Below, piece after piece: positions 32,786 to 45,563 of a DNA stretch of 64,000 bases. Position 1 is the stretch's first letter, and the number at the start of each line of letters is the position of its first letter. Under the pieces are notes generated by a model that searched no databases, had not been told where the DNA came from, and worked only from the letters and a program-made list of their open reading frames with translations. The position numbers and the translations under genes are program-made. Source of the stretch: Bifiguratus adelaidae (lineage: Eukaryota; Mucoromycota; Endogonomycetes; Endogonales); contig MVBO01000049.1 of NCBI GenBank assembly GCA_002261195.1, positions 1 to 64,000 on the forward strand. The letters are read 5' to 3'.

Positions 32786-33341
32786 CTAATTGTGCCGAAA
32801 GAACTTCATACCCATCCAATTCCACATGATAAAGTACACCGAGGTAATGAAGGTGGTGGGGATGAGTAGACAATAGTAGGTATCTTGCTTGATAGCATCT
32901 AGGATCTTGGTCAAAGCCGTTAGCCTGCATGCGCACGATATCATTCATCATCCTTACCTTCCATCCTGTCGTTGGCATAAACTTGCTGACAAACACGGTA
33001 TATATCATGCTCACCCAAATCAACCAAGACATGACTAGCAATGCCCAACCCCAGAGAGGAGTGGTATCAGGTTCGTGTGGGGGAATATACATGGTAGGTC
33101 GTCTGGCAAACTTGTGTTTTCTCTTTCGACGCGAAAAACGTTGGTCGGGACCAAGTCCTTCCGTGTATAAAGGCGTATGCGTGCCGGGTGTGGAAGCGGC
33201 TTCACTCTCCGATCCGCCATCTGCGCTTTCCTCTGGACTGCTGGCAAGTGATTCGAATGGGGAATGGACGCGTGATGGAATACTTGTCGTCACAGGTGGG
33301 AATGAATACGTCCGATCATGACGAGTAGGGCGCTGGGTCAT
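32786..33341 (-). CDS. PIG-Y-like subunit of GPI-N-acetylglucosaminyltransferase
   Basis: Two exons (33341-32958, 32887-32786) give 161 residues. Two membrane helices are visible: LWGWALLVMSWLIWVSMIYT and, after the junction, YYCLLIPTTFITSVYFIMWN. The protein ends WNWMGMKFFRHN, almost the same as human PIG-Y (WTWMGIKLFRHN). Family knowledge: PIG-Y (yeast Eri1 is the counterpart) is a small ER subunit of GPI-GnT, which starts GPI-anchor synthesis. Human PIG-Y has 71 residues; here ~90 polar residues (Ser/Pro-rich, then RRKRKHKFARRPTMY) precede the first helix. Confidence 0.88.
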
Positions 33342-33584
33342 GGCAAACTTTGCAAGGGTGCGCAATGTGTACCGAACGGATGGCTAGCTTACTGGTATGT
33401 CATGCTTGAAACACGCGTACCTTCCGAATAATTAATGGGTCCGTGATCAGGCTGAATCCACGCGCACTTTCTTTGTGGGCTTTTTGAACGAGGGAACGCG
33501 GTCATTCTATCCCATTGGAGGTATGATACATTGTGTCAGCACTCCTCTGACAGAGACGTGCATTATTGAGTAGGGGAATAGGTC

Positions 33585-34681
<1,097 letters not shown>

Positions 34682-35356
34682 AGCGCAAAAGAGGTCCAAG
34701 CAAAAAACACAAAGCCCCCCTAAAGCAATTTGTGGATCGACAAAGACAGATGACGAAATCAAGTGTTTGATGGTACCACTTTTTGAACACAGTGTATGAC
34801 GCGCTGCTGTTAAGGGAAGGATGCAGACTTACAACATGCTCTGTGTATAAACGCACTCATACTTCTTTCAACTGTAAAGCACCCTTTGCACTAAAAGCCA
34901 AATATCCACTTTACGAGCTCAGCCCCACATCTTTGCCGTGAAATGACCGTCTAGACACAAACCTGGGTAACTGCAACAGCAAGGGTTGTCTGTGTGGAAC
35001 ACCACAAGCGACAAGCCCAGACTCCATTCATTTAATCAATCAGGTGTGCGGTACTGACTGGCTCCGGCGAAAAATTTTGTTTCCGTCCCTCTGTTCGCTT
35101 TCGACCTTTTTTGCGCGCAGCACGCGTTGGCAATGAGTATATAACCCTTGCTGTTTCCTCAAAGATCCTCGACATCGATTATCAAACAAGCTGCTCACAG
35201 TTCCTTTTACTATTTCTCAAGATTTGCTTGACTTTTTCCAGTCTAGTGGTGCGTCAGTGCGATCACACTAAAGTTACTTTGTATATATCCTACCTTTCAA
35301 CGTCAGCATCTCTGCGTTAACTACCGATCCTTGGATCTATCTCATCATACATCACC
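34682..35356. other. Divergent promoter region between Mnn9-like copy 2 and the cupin gene
   Basis: 675 bases. A TATATAA box at 35138-35144 on the plus strand lies 213 bases before the cupin ATG and fits a promoter with a long leader. The minus-strand frame of the Mnn9-like gene is open to about 34762 without a better ATG. Nothing else was seen. Confidence 0.4.
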
Positions 35357-35928
35357 ATGCCTATTCTCAGTCACACACACGCAAACCCCGAGCGATACGC
35401 CAAAAAGAGTGATGCAAAGGTCGAGCATCGTGAAGACGTTGCCTTTACCGCGATTCCATCATTCCCGGCATGTCTGGGTGGCAGCTGGAAACTGTTGTCC
35501 CCCAAGCCATTTTTGCGCGCTATCATGCGCTTTCCGGAGGGTGTGATCTTGGTAAGTGCTGGGGGTGCAGGCACGGGGGTCTTTCGAAATTTTCTTTGTT
35601 GTGAGGGGTGAGGTTGCCTTCGTGGGAAAGCGCGATTTAGGGGTGGTGCAAAAGACTCGTCTATTTATGCGTGCCTAACGCAATTTTTCCTCTGTGAACT
35701 CTGCAGCCTTTACATCATCATCCTACCACTGCCTGTATCTCCGTGCTTCAAGGTCAAATGGTGATTGTGGACATTGTCAGTAACCAAGCCTACCTCGTCG
35801 CTGCTGGACAGAAATACGTGATTGCTGCAAGGCATGTTCACGAAATGCGCTTTCTGACTGATACAAAGTTCGAGTTTGCCACGGATTCCACCGAAATGAC
35901 AGTCTATTGGGATTTTGAAGAGCGCTGA
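35357..35928 (+). CDS. Small cupin-domain protein
   Basis: Two exons (35357-35551, 35707-35928) separated by a 155-base intron give 138 residues. The second exon reads PLHHHPTTACISVLQGQMVI, then AAGQKYVIAARHVHEMRFLT and FATDSTEMTVYWDFEER. His clusters followed by Gly-containing turns fit a single-domain metal-binding cupin. The first exon carries AIPSFPACLGGSWKLLSPKP before RAIMRFPEGV. Function and ligand are not readable. Confidence 0.75.
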
Positions 35929-36856
35929 ACGCTTTGTGTTGCTGAAATGGCTGCCTCCCGTGCAATAGCGTCGTGATAGAAGCCAAAAAAATTTCTTTGT
36001 GTGCATGGACCAGAATGTGTTGAGCAAGCCCTGCATGATATAGAATATTTTCAGTTCATCGAAATTGCACGTTTTTGCCATTGCCAATGAAGTTGACAAT
36101 GGCGTTGATGGACGTGGATCATTTGCTTGATCTGGAAAGTGCCCATGCAATCCCACGTGACCCAAAAAGGTGCGCTCTTTCGGCGTCCAGTGTACCACAT
36201 GGGCCTAAAGTGGATGAGCGGAGATTGTTTTCCACAACTCAAACCGGCCGTGACACTAGGTGTGAATCGATTGATCAGCAAGCAACAAGGCATCCGAGTA
36301 ACACTTGTTCGCCGTCTTCCAGCACTCAGTCGGATCTAGACGATCCTGCCTTATCTGGAAACCATTACCCATCGGAACGGACTCATTCCGGTTTTTCTGA
36401 TCGACCCTTTCTCGGTGTAATCTATTAGCGTCATTGCCGGACGAGACCATAACGTGAAACACCACGTGTTGCCATCATTCGATCCCTTAGTCCCATTCCA
36501 CCTCCCTGCATTATCCTGGCAATATTCCATTCCCAAGGTAGGGTCAATACAAGGAAAGCTCCCCCATCTTTGGCATAGAAGCGCTGTGGCAATTAGCTCT
36601 TCCGCATGTACTAATCATACATCTACTTGATAGGTCAATTCTACCTCAGCCGTCTCGGCGCCGATTGTGTAGCCTTGGCAGGGGTTTTGGGATCAAGGAC
36701 GCAGCGAATCGTGTACCTTATCGGCCTCCAGCGTTACCGTTTCAACGTTTTGCCAGCCCTCATATGCTTTCCTATTCAACCGTTCTCTGCCTCGAACATT
36801 CCTAGAGTTCCAAATTGCTATCGGAGGGCCTTTTTAGCCACTGGATTTACACTACC
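35929..36856. other. Intergenic stretch before the GT61 gene
   Basis: 928 bases with one doubtful plus-strand frame (36087-36428, listed separately). Minus-strand frames here mirror the cupin exon and have no motifs. The last ~250 bases should hold the GT61 promoter. Confidence 0.35.
36087..36428 (+). CDS. Doubtful open reading frame, 113 codons
   Basis: Opens with MKLTMALMDVDHLLDLESAH and continues hydrophilic and Ser/Thr/Pro-rich to FSDRPFLGVIY. No family recognised. The composition is compatible with a small disordered protein, but there is no other support. Confidence 0.22.
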   Translation: MKLTMALMDVDHLLDLESAHAIPRDPKRCALSASSVPHGPKVDERRLFSTTQTGRDTRCESIDQQATRHPSNTCSPSSSTQSDLDDPALSGNHYPSERTHSGFSDRPFLGVIY

Positions 36857-39021
36857 ATGCCAGGTGTCTTCTCCAAAAACCTGAGCATACCACTTCCCGT
36901 CACTCAACAACTTCACCGCTTATCATTCTTGACCTTCCCCTTACGGAGACGATGGATAGTATTGTTTTTGTTCGCTGCTCTCTGTAGCATTCAATTTGCA
37001 TGGAAAGCAGGTCTTTTTGAACCATCAGAGCCGATACCATCCATCCCGAAGCAACCGATTGAGCCAGCGATTGACGAGGGTGAAATTTATGTACAGACAC
37101 CACTTCCACCATTAGCTGCCGATATCTTACCTCAACGTATTCATGCCGACAGAAAGCCATTACCGGTAATCGCCCAAAAACATCCTCAGCCCAACTCTCA
37201 ACACACCGTACGCTCCAAACCCGTCGAATTACATCCATTTTATGATCTCATCCCACCAGATTACCATGGCATTTGTCTACGTCCACGCACTGAGCCAGCA
37301 CCTGATAAGTACGGCGCTGACGTCGGCAAGGCGTATAGCTGGATATGGGAAGCCTATGCTCGTAGCACTGTAGACATTGAACCAATGTCGCTAAGCAACG
37401 ACCCCGGCGACACTCGGCCTGCGCGTGGCAAGGATGGCTACCTGGATGCGGTGTATTGTAGTCAACGATACGGTCTCGGCATGGTATGGACATGGAGACA
37501 TCGTGGAACGGAGATGTGCAAAAATCCGTGTGCAGACGTATCGATCCGCAGTGGATACCTTGTCACTCCGCCTGACGCACTACTCGACCGGCAAAGCATC
37601 GTTGCAAAGAAGGCGCAGATGGAAAGTGACGGCTCGAAAAGTGAATCATTTACCATCGACGAGCCCATCGACAAGACGCATCCTCCGGCAGACACTGGCA
37701 TCACCTGTTATGAGATACACGTGGATATACCCGAACGACTATGTCACGCACGAAACATCGTCATTGACTTGGACAAAGTTGTCGAACCTCAAGGAGGTGG
37801 AGGTTTGGATATTTGGCCGGAGAAGGACGCTGTGATCACGTCAGGGTCTTGCAAGTTGAAGGAGGAGTTTTGGAACGAAGATGAATGGGGCTTTGGAGGG
37901 GCAAAGTGGTTGTTTGACGGTGCCACGAGAGAGCAATCAATGGAGGACGTTCAGTGTGATGCATGGATCGATCATGACGTTCTCATGATTGGCAGGTAAG
38001 TCAATCTTCGTCTCTGGAATAGAATAGGGATTGACATGCCCTCCTTAGATACGATAACAACAATGTTTATCATGCTCATCAGGATTGGATGCAAGCATTT
38101 CTGGCCTTGTCCATCCTTGATTGGTCGAGTGCTACAACAGAGGCCATCATCCTCGACGCCGACGCCGGTGGTAATGATCGCTTCAAGGCAATCTGGCCGG
38201 TGGCGTTTTCCGGACTCAGTCCCAAACCAGCTTCAACAGAGTACAGAACCATCCGCGACATTGCGCGTGAATATCGGGCTCAGGGCAAGCGGAAACTTTG
38301 CCTGCGATCTGCCGCCTTTGGTGTCCATGCCGGCGTTACTTTGTACTCTCGTGAGCGCGGTCGACCATCAACGTGCGAAGAAAGCACCGTGCTTAAAGCA
38401 TTCGCCGATTTCATGCTCTATCACAACAATCTGCCAGTCTTATTCTCGAATGACCTTGGGAAAGCGGTCCAAAGACCAGTGTATCCCCTGCATGAGCTAT
38501 CGATAGATGCAAATGCAGAAACCATTTCTCCCCTTGGTGGCAATGCCAACTCTATCGCCAACCCTTTCATCATCACCTACATTTCGCGTCGAGGCGTTGA
38601 ACGCACGATTGCGAATGAAGGTTATCTTATTTCACAACTTAGAGAATCACTCATGTCGACATTTGAATCACTAGACTATCCGCGCCCCTGGCTTCTTCGC
38701 CAACTCGACTTTGCATCTCTACCCACCATCTCATCACAAATGGCCATTGTCCGAGAATCCGATATCGTCATTTCTGCCCATGGATCCGCCCTTGTCTATT
38801 CTACCTATCAACGCGCCACAGGAGCTCTAGTAGAACTACAGCATCCAACGCGACGCAACAATTACCAATTCTATAATATTCAACGCCTAATGGGCCGGTA
38901 TTATGATGTGGTTAGTGTGGGAGATATCTTGACGGTTCAGCAGTACAATGATATCGTACGCGCGGTCAAACGATCAGTTGAATGGGTCGTGTCGAGGGAA
39001 CGTGAACTCGGGTTATTATAA
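36857..39021 (+). CDS. Glycosyltransferase family 61 protein (EOGT/XylT-like), type II membrane
   Basis: Two exons (36857-37995, 38049-39021) give 703 residues. A membrane helix (RRRWIVLFLFAALCSIQFAW, about residues 34-53) follows a short head, then a Pro-rich stem. The catalytic half starts HDVLMIGRYDNNNVYHAHQD (across the junction), the typical GT61 entry with the His before the helix NWMQAFLALSILDW-like segment, and continues KLCLRSAAFGVHAGVTLYS and the nucleotide-sugar site MAIVRESDIVISAHGSALVY then GALVELQHPTRRNNYQFYNI. Family knowledge: GT61 enzymes add xylose, GlcNAc or arabinose to proteins or glycans in the Golgi or ER. The sugar used here is unknown. Confidence 0.9.
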
Positions 39022-39153
39022 CCCCAATGTAGACTATCGTGTACACTCAACTTGCTTTTACTGAATACATGTTCGCGCCATTAGAGGCAAGCTCTTTCAT
39101 ATCATCCGTTTCCATTAACGACTTAATATACATAAACACAATGTTACAATGAT

Positions 39154-40162
39154 CTATTTCCAGAGCGAAGCATAAATGACACGCTTGCCCTTGAAAGAGT
39201 TTCTAGAGTGCATCGTCACCCAGTTATCGACCATGAGAACATCGGATTTCTCCCATCTGAAGCTGACGCATAGTTCGTTCATGATGGCGAGGCAGCGAGT
39301 GAGGATCTCGGGATCGAGAGGAGTACCATCTCCGAAAAGAACGGCCCTGTTGGGATCATTGCGAACATCCTTCCATCCGGTGAAGGCAGCGACAATGGAA
39401 TTGAACCAGGAGATCTTACCGGTTCGTGGGTCGGGTTTGGTGGCGGGAAGGATGGGAGAGATGGTCTTGAGGGAACCAGAGGGAACCAGAGGGAAGCTAT
39501 TCGAGCTCCATGCCGAGTTCCTTGCCGAGCTTCTCAGCTTCCTCCTTGCTTTCGGTTAAGAAAGTCGATTGCCATCCTCGGCCGATGGCGGACGTGCGAT
39601 CGTCTTCAGCGGGAAGAGTACGTACATACTTGACACCCTTTTCTTGCAATTCGGCGATGAAACCAGGGAACTCCTTGTTAATTTGCTCGTAGACGAGGTT
39701 AGACAGGCAGATGGGAGTCTCGCCTCCTTCCTCGGCAGGAACCAAGCAGAAGAAGAAGAGAGTACCAGGATGGTTCTTGGATTGAGCGAGTTCGTGATGA
39801 TAGGGAATCAACTGATCTGCGGGAGACTCGTTGGCGGTAAAGACGGAACCGGTGATGACAGTACGAGGGGCGGCACCTCCGACATAGGGAAACTCCTCCA
39901 GACCCATAGCTTTCGAGACAGCGTCAAAGTCTTCAGCAGTGTTGATGGGAAAACCTCTGAAGAGGATGGTGCCGTTCACCATAGCTTGGTGCTTGAGCTT
40001 TTCTTGGTTAGACTTAATCCAAGATACCACGGTGTCAATGTCTTTGAAGGCTGCACCGTGCTCTGGAGTCAGCACAAGAGGGAAGGAGATATCTCCAAAC
40101 TGCTTTTGAGCAGAGATATGAGTCGATTGAGCGGGAGCAAAGTCTGGTGTGGAGACAGTCAT
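39154..40162 (-). pseudogene. TauD-family Fe(II)/2-oxoglutarate dioxygenase, broken
   Basis: A single exon. The N-terminal two thirds are intact: ILFRGFPINTAEDFDAVSKA, SPADQLIPYHHELAQSKNHP (first metal ligands His and Glu) and FFFCLVPAEEGGETPICLSN. After KELGMELE the frame meets TAG at 39498-39500, where relatives have Trp (ELEW-LPSGSLKTI). About 10 bases further, GGGAACCAGA is present twice in tandem (39471-39490), shifting the frame. The C-terminal third, in the new frame, is also intact: SWFNSIVAAFTGWKDVRNDP, WEKSDVLMVDNWVTMHSRNS (distal His) and GKRVIYASLWK. Total length minus the 10 bases is an exact multiple of three. Both lesions are fresh; no splice signals explain them. Relatives hydroxylate taurine or betaine-like substrates. 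Confidence 0.85.
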
Positions 40163-40199
40163 TGTCAATGTCGATGTTGTATATTCAAAGACAGCATAC

Positions 40200-40208
40200 C
40201 TTTATATA
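40200..40208 (-). promoter_or_regulatory. TATA box of the TauD-like gene
   Basis: TATATAAAG on the minus strand, 38 bases before the ATG at 40162. A perfect match to the core TATA consensus, suggesting strong or inducible transcription and a very short leader. Confidence 0.5.
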
Positions 40209-40442
40209 TTATTGTATTGTCCAAATTGCGCTCCTTTCGGACATCCACCGACAGCGGCACCGCACAGGATTTTCCCCCGCTTTTTTCCTTTTCTGCAATT
40301 GGCCGCCCTTGCCGCCCGCACGTCACGTGATATTGTCATATTGCATTCGTATATCACCGACCCTCAACACTTCCAGGAACGCCAAGATTGGAAAGACCTC
40401 GGCTTGGATTTTCTTGGTGGTTGGCGAACCTTCTTGTGCAGC

Positions 40443-42588
40443 ATGAGCTTTCATAATTACTCACCACATCACGCTAGTCAAATGCCGCCGTCGACGGCTA
40501 GTCTCAATGGATATGTTGGTATATCGCTTGGCCCTTCACGTCCAGTTTCTTATGTTTCGACGAATTTCGGGCCAAGCCTTCAAACTACTCCGCTGCAAAC
40601 GCCTAGGCAAAAGGCGCAATCTTTCGCACCGAGGTCGCAGCTTGACATTGATGAGTACAAGGTGATCCTTGGCTATGACTTTGGTACTACGTTCACTGGA
40701 TGCTCCTATGCATACTATCAAAACGAAGAGATTGTTGACATCACAAAGTGGTACGTGCACGTCGCGACATGGGCGAGTCGAAGGTGTCGTGTATGACTGC
40801 TTATTGACTAGTTGTATCCAGGCCCAGGTCTTCTGCTCACTACTATCCAAAAACACCAACGCTCACCGTCTACAAAAAGTCTGACCCTACAAAGGTTGTT
40901 GCCTGGGGAAATGCCGCCAAGTATATCATGGCTCGACCTGACAGCAAGAATCATATTCAACTCAGCAAGTTCAAGCTGAACTTGGATGAATCGCTTCATC
41001 GTCCACCACTGGAGAATGGAATGTCAGTAGCTGCTCGCCGCGTTGTGGTTCATACAACTGATTCTTTCATCTAGAACTGTCGTTGACGGGATTGCCGACT
41101 ACCTGCGCGAGTTCCACGCCCACGTCGTGTCTGAGATTTCAAGGGGATTCGCAGGCAATTACACCGCATCACAATTTCGTTATTGTCTAACAGTTCCAGC
41201 AATGTGGTCTGACAAGGCAAAGACATCCATGCGCCAAGCAGCTATCAAGGCCGGCATGATCAGTGCCTCTGATCATCCGGATCGACTTCAACTTATCTCC
41301 GAGCCCGAAGCGGCCGCACTCTACTGTCAAAAGAATTGCGAAAACATTGATTTGCATTCTGGGGATCGCTTCATGATTTGTGATGCTGGAGGAGGCACGG
41401 TCGATCTCATCGTATTTCAGATGGACGGTGAAGGTCAAAGACGTAGTCTGAAGGAGATTACGAAGGGAGCGGGTGAAAGCTGCGGAAGTGTCTTTCTGGA
41501 CGAGCGGTTTAGGGATATGCTGAAACGAAAATTCGGTGATCAATTCAGCAATATCTCTCAAAGTGCCATGGATAACATGTTGGATCAATTCATCAACCAA
41601 ATCAAGCCGGAATTTGATGGCATGGAAGATCACTATCTTCAATTGCCAGCATCCGTGGAATTGGCCGATCGTAATGATGAGAATATCGGCCTAGAAGAAG
41701 GAGTGCTAAAGTTACCCGCCGACGAGCTCAACGAGCAGGTTTTTGATCCCATTGTGAATCAAGTGGTAGGTAGACGTCTTTACTTTTCAATTTCTGACTC
41801 ACATCTCCTTGATGTCAACAGCTTCAGCTGATTGAAGATCAGCTGCGCCAAGTGACAGACAAACAACTTAGTGCCATATTCCTGGTCGGTGGTTTTGGCT
41901 CATCCAACCTGCTCTATCATCGTGTAAAATCCCGTTTCTCTTCGAGGGTCCCTCAAATCCTCACACCACCGCGTGCAGGCATGGCTGTGGTCCGTGGTGC
42001 TGTTTTGTTTGGGCTTAATCCTCGAGTAGTCACCTCGAGAATAAGTCGACGGACGTACGGCATCAATGCTGGCTTGCCTTTCGATCCACGACTTGATCCG
42101 CCAGCATCCAAAGTGCAACGAGCGGATGGGAGTCTAAAGTGTACCACTCGTTTCTTGGAGTTCACGCGCAAGGGCGATTCAATACCAGTCGATCATTGTG
42201 TCCGGCAAGACATGTATGTCTGATGGCTTGTTTGCTATGCGTTTATTCAAGTGACCCCCTTTAGGCACATTTATTATGGCACGTCTCCAAGCACCGATGT
42301 TATCTTGTATGCCACTCAAGCGGATAGTGTACCACGCTACTACACCGACCCGGGTGTCTCAAAAGTGGCCTCTATCGAAATACCTATACCTGAGATGCCC
42401 GGCATCATGTATCAACAGCGCATTAGTTATACCGTAAGGTACGTCGTCTCTTCAACTTGCACATGATCGCTTATACGACTTGTAGAATGTATTTCGGTTT
42501 GACGGAGATTCGAATGGAAGCAGAGTTTCCCGGAGGTCAGGTATACTCTGTCACTGGTGACTTTGATGCCATAGACAGTTTCTCATAG
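40443..42588 (+). CDS. HSPA12-like Hsp70-family ATPase
   Basis: Six exons (40443-40750, 40822-41022, 41075-41765, 41822-42213, 42265-42438, 42486-42588) give 622 residues. After a ~75-residue disordered leader the ATPase begins VILGYDFGTTFTGCSYAYY (phosphate 1). AMWSDKAKTSMRQAAIKAGM, QLISEPEAAALYC, FMICDAGGGTVDLIVFQMD (phosphate 2), GAGESCGSVFLDERFRDML and SAIFLVGGFGSSNLLYHRVK (adenosine site) follow. As in HSPA12A/B, the classical substrate-binding domain is missing and is replaced by a short beta-rich end. Fungi, especially early-diverging ones and mushrooms, have large families of these; roles are unknown. The donor at 41023 (GTCAGT) is not canonical in context, so that border is less certain. 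Confidence 0.9.
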
Positions 42589-42695
42589 ATCTCGCATACA
42601 TCATCTCAGACGAATTATCTTTCGCCGTTCATTGTATATTATTTGGCGCAGCCACTCTATGTAGATTTAACTTTATCGTTACAAAGGTCAAGCCA

Positions 42696-44129
42696 TTACA
42701 CGATTTCTTCAATCACCATGTCTTCATCAATTTCCTCCACCTTTTCTTTGGCGTGCTCTTCCATCTCCACAATCTTCTCATCGCCTTCATCGCGTATGAG
42801 CATCTGCACAATCTCGTCGCACATGTTGGCCACACGGTCATCTTGATCACCTTCCGCCAGATGCAACCTCTGAATGATACGATAGACCTCCTTTTCTCGC
42901 AAGAAATCACGGCCAAGGCGAGTCGTGGTCAACAATAAGATGGCTTCGCATAGAATGAGACGCAATCGAGCATCCGGTTCGCGGACCTTGTCTTCGGGAA
43001 GCATTTGGATTTCTTCTGGAAATCTTTCAAATTCCTGTGACACGAATAGGGTGAACCACAGGGCGCAAATCAACGTCAAAATCTCACCTCAAGGTCATAT
43101 TCCTCGGCGCCACAGAGTGGCAACAACACAAATGGCAACAAATTCACTTCATCCACATCCAGAAGCAGGGAGTGCTTGCTCGTCTCAAAACACACATTCC
43201 TAGAGTCGGCTTAGCAGGCATGATTACACCCAGGTGATAACCTACTTCATGGTCGTGTCCGCTCCACCCCGGCGTATCACATTCTTGTGCTCGGAAAAGC
43301 AGGTAATTTTGGAGATGGGGTATAGATCGTCGTGCTTGGCTTTGGTGAGAAAGTAATCGCGACCGGCTTGTGACTGAAATTCATACGATCAGCGAATAGC
43401 GATGATTACACCCCATTGACTCACCAGAGAGATGTTGGCAAAAACGCTGGCCAAAAAGTGAAAGTCTGCCTCGGGATTATAGGCCATGTCGACGCCTTTA
43501 AGGAAGACTTCTACCAAATGGTCCATGAGGTTTTCTGACGTCGAAAGCTCCGGCAAGGGTTTCACTTTGGTTTCAAGGACTTTACTACTGACATCGGCGT
43601 GTTTCGTCAAATTAGACAAGAGCATGCATGCTAGATCCGCAAGAACTGATTTCGGAATAGTGATCAGCAAGGCCAGGTGTTTTATAAACTTGTCATCGCC
43701 CAATTCCGGACATAGACTTTGATCCGTCGACAAGTTGATGAGCGCTCGGAGCGCATCATGAGCTGTGATCTAGGAGATTTGTCGAATTGATCAGCTCGAC
43801 GTTCCGTTATATTGCAACCGTCACCTTGCTTACAGGATCCTCGCGAACAAGCGCCTTCAAATCCGGTATGACTGTTTTCCTGTGCTTCAATAAAAGCCAT
43901 CTGTATTCGGACTCTTTGGCAGAGTAGCCAACGAGGTGATGCAATGCGATCGCTCTGACCTGTGAACTCGGGATCAATCTCTCAGTCACAATTGTCCACA
44001 GGCCCCATACTCACCTCAATTTTCGGGTCATGCAAGAACCCTATAAGCTATATAAGGGTCATTGAGTAACTCTTGTCTCTAGGCGCCACCCTCATGCCCC
44101 TCAACTACCTCTGTCAATTGCTCTTCCAT
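42696..44129 (-). CDS. HGH1: HGH1 family armadillo-repeat protein (eEF2 folding factor)
   Basis: Seven exons (44129-44109, 44047-44015, 43959-43834, 43769-43425, 43373-43246, 43199-43088, 43034-42696) give 367 residues, all in frame. It starts MEEQLTELIGFLHDPKIEVR with helical repeats ALHHLVGYSAKESEYRWLL, DALRALINLSTDQSLCPELG and LACMLLSNLTKHADVSSKVL. The HGH1 signatures RRGGADTTMKNVCFETSKHS with LLPFVLLPLCGAEEYDLEEF follow, then EKEVYRIIQRLHLAEGDQDD, and the acidic tail ends the protein. Family knowledge: Hgh1 links the TRiC chaperonin and Hsp90 to elongation factor 2. The 21-base first exon is unusually small but is needed for an ATG and keeps the frame. Confidence 0.93.
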
Positions 44130-44242
44130 GGTCAAACGGCAAACAAAAATTGCCAGGCGTCCAAAAAAGGAACCGAGCACGTGCCCATGTCAAATGAAAC
44201 TACTATTTAACCGAAGTTGTTCTTTTAGCTTCTTTCAGAGCC

Positions 44243-45331
44243 ATGGCAGCCTCACCGCACTCACTTTCGCGCGTAGCGACACTCTTGGAAGCGAAAGCAC
44301 TTCGATTTGTATTTAATCATTTTGAATCACGTCCACCCACATCCAAGCCATCGCTAGAGCACATTGTTCACACTTCGCATGGGCCCACTCGGATATTGAT
44401 ATTCTTTCCGCAAGGATATTCAAAGGATTGTCCTGTACCATACCCTGTTCATCTCGATTTCCATGGTGGAGGTTTCATCTTTGGCTATCCAGAGCATGAT
44501 TCTCTCGCTTGTCGATTGATATCTGACCATACGTCATGCGTTGTCGTTACCGTGGATTATCTCAAGGCTCCCGAAAATCCATTTCCGCAGGGTCTCGAAC
44601 AATGCTTTGATGTCCTCATGTGGTTATCCAGCAGTGACGATAACGGGGGTGTCCGTATGCTCAACATCGACCCAGAACGGGTGAGCGTTGGTGGTTTCAG
44701 TGCCGGTGCCAACCTCGCAGCGGCGATATGTCTCATGGCCGTTCAACGACAAAAACAGCGAGTGAATGTCGACAGCGGCAATTCTGACTCAACACCATCT
44801 TCATCAACCACCTCTGCACATACTTCCGCACCTCAACTTCGCATCATCAAGCAACTTTTATGTTACCCTGTCTTGGACTTGGCAACGCCTTATGCGCAGA
44901 AACTTGCGAGAACGAAAGAGCCTACAAAGTCCATTCCACAAGGACTTGTAGACCTGTATGTGCATTGCTATCTTCCGGTAGAGGAAGATCGGAGTAATCC
45001 GCTAGCTTCTCCCTACTATGCCAAGCTAGACGATCTACGAAATTTACCCCCGGCTGTCATTTTGACAGCGGATTGGGATGCAATGGCAGACGAAGCAGAT
45101 ACATACGCTCAACGACTAGAAAGTGCAGGGGTATCAGTCTGTCATAAACGGTTCGAGAAGACAGTACATGGGTGGACACATTTTGCGCAGGGTAAGCAGG
45201 AACCAAAGCAAGAAGCTTGGCGAACATTATGCGACAACCTTCGTGAAGCGTATGAAGGCATACGAGGAGTGATTGCGGGCTCTTCTTGGGAGGTCACTCA
45301 GCCGTGGATGGGGACATCACAGCTCATATAG
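44243..45331 (+). CDS. Alpha/beta hydrolase of the hormone-sensitive lipase (HSL) family
   Basis: A single exon of 362 codons. The oxyanion motif is VHLDFHGGGFIFGYPEHDSL, the nucleophile elbow RVSVGGFSAGANLAAAICLM (GFSAG), the acid ILTADWDAMADEADTYAQRL and the catalytic His in EKTVHGWTHFAQG. A Ser/Thr-rich insert (SGNSDSTPSSSTTSAHTSAP) sits between nucleophile and acid. There is no signal peptide, so it is probably a cytosolic carboxylesterase or deacetylase of unknown substrate. It starts 113 bases from the HGH1 start, divergently. The lack of introns is common for this family in fungi. Confidence 0.92.
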   Translation: MAASPHSLSRVATLLEAKALRFVFNHFESRPPTSKPSLEHIVHTSHGPTRILIFFPQGYSKDCPVPYPVHLDFHGGGFIFGYPEHDSLACRLISDHTSCVVVTVDYLKAPENPFPQGLEQCFDVLMWLSSSDDNGGVRMLNIDPERVSVGGFSAGANLAAAICLMAVQRQKQRVNVDSGNSDSTPSSSTTSAHTSAPQLRIIKQLLCYPVLDLATPYAQKLARTKEPTKSIPQGLVDLYVHCYLPVEEDRSNPLASPYYAKLDDLRNLPPAVILTADWDAMADEADTYAQRLESAGVSVCHKRFEKTVHGWTHFAQGKQEPKQEAWRTLCDNLREAYEGIRGVIAGSSWEVTQPWMGTSQLI

Positions 45332-45563
45332 GTTGCCTTTTTGACGCATTCGCACTTGTAATTATTGTACTATTGTCCGCTCACTACGCCAAATAATCAA
45401 ATCACGTGAAGTCCCACATGAGACCCCACATTTGGTTTCAGATCATGTCGATCATATGGAATACAAGTATATCATTCATTGTTAACATACATTCTATCGC
45501 CAGCTGCTACGAGTGGCTACGCCAGCATTCTACCAGTACATAATGATAAATAGGGTGAAAAAG

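Noticed and set aside
35710-36198. Minus-strand open frame of 162 codons
   Set aside because: It lies antisense to the second cupin exon and reads as unlikely protein.
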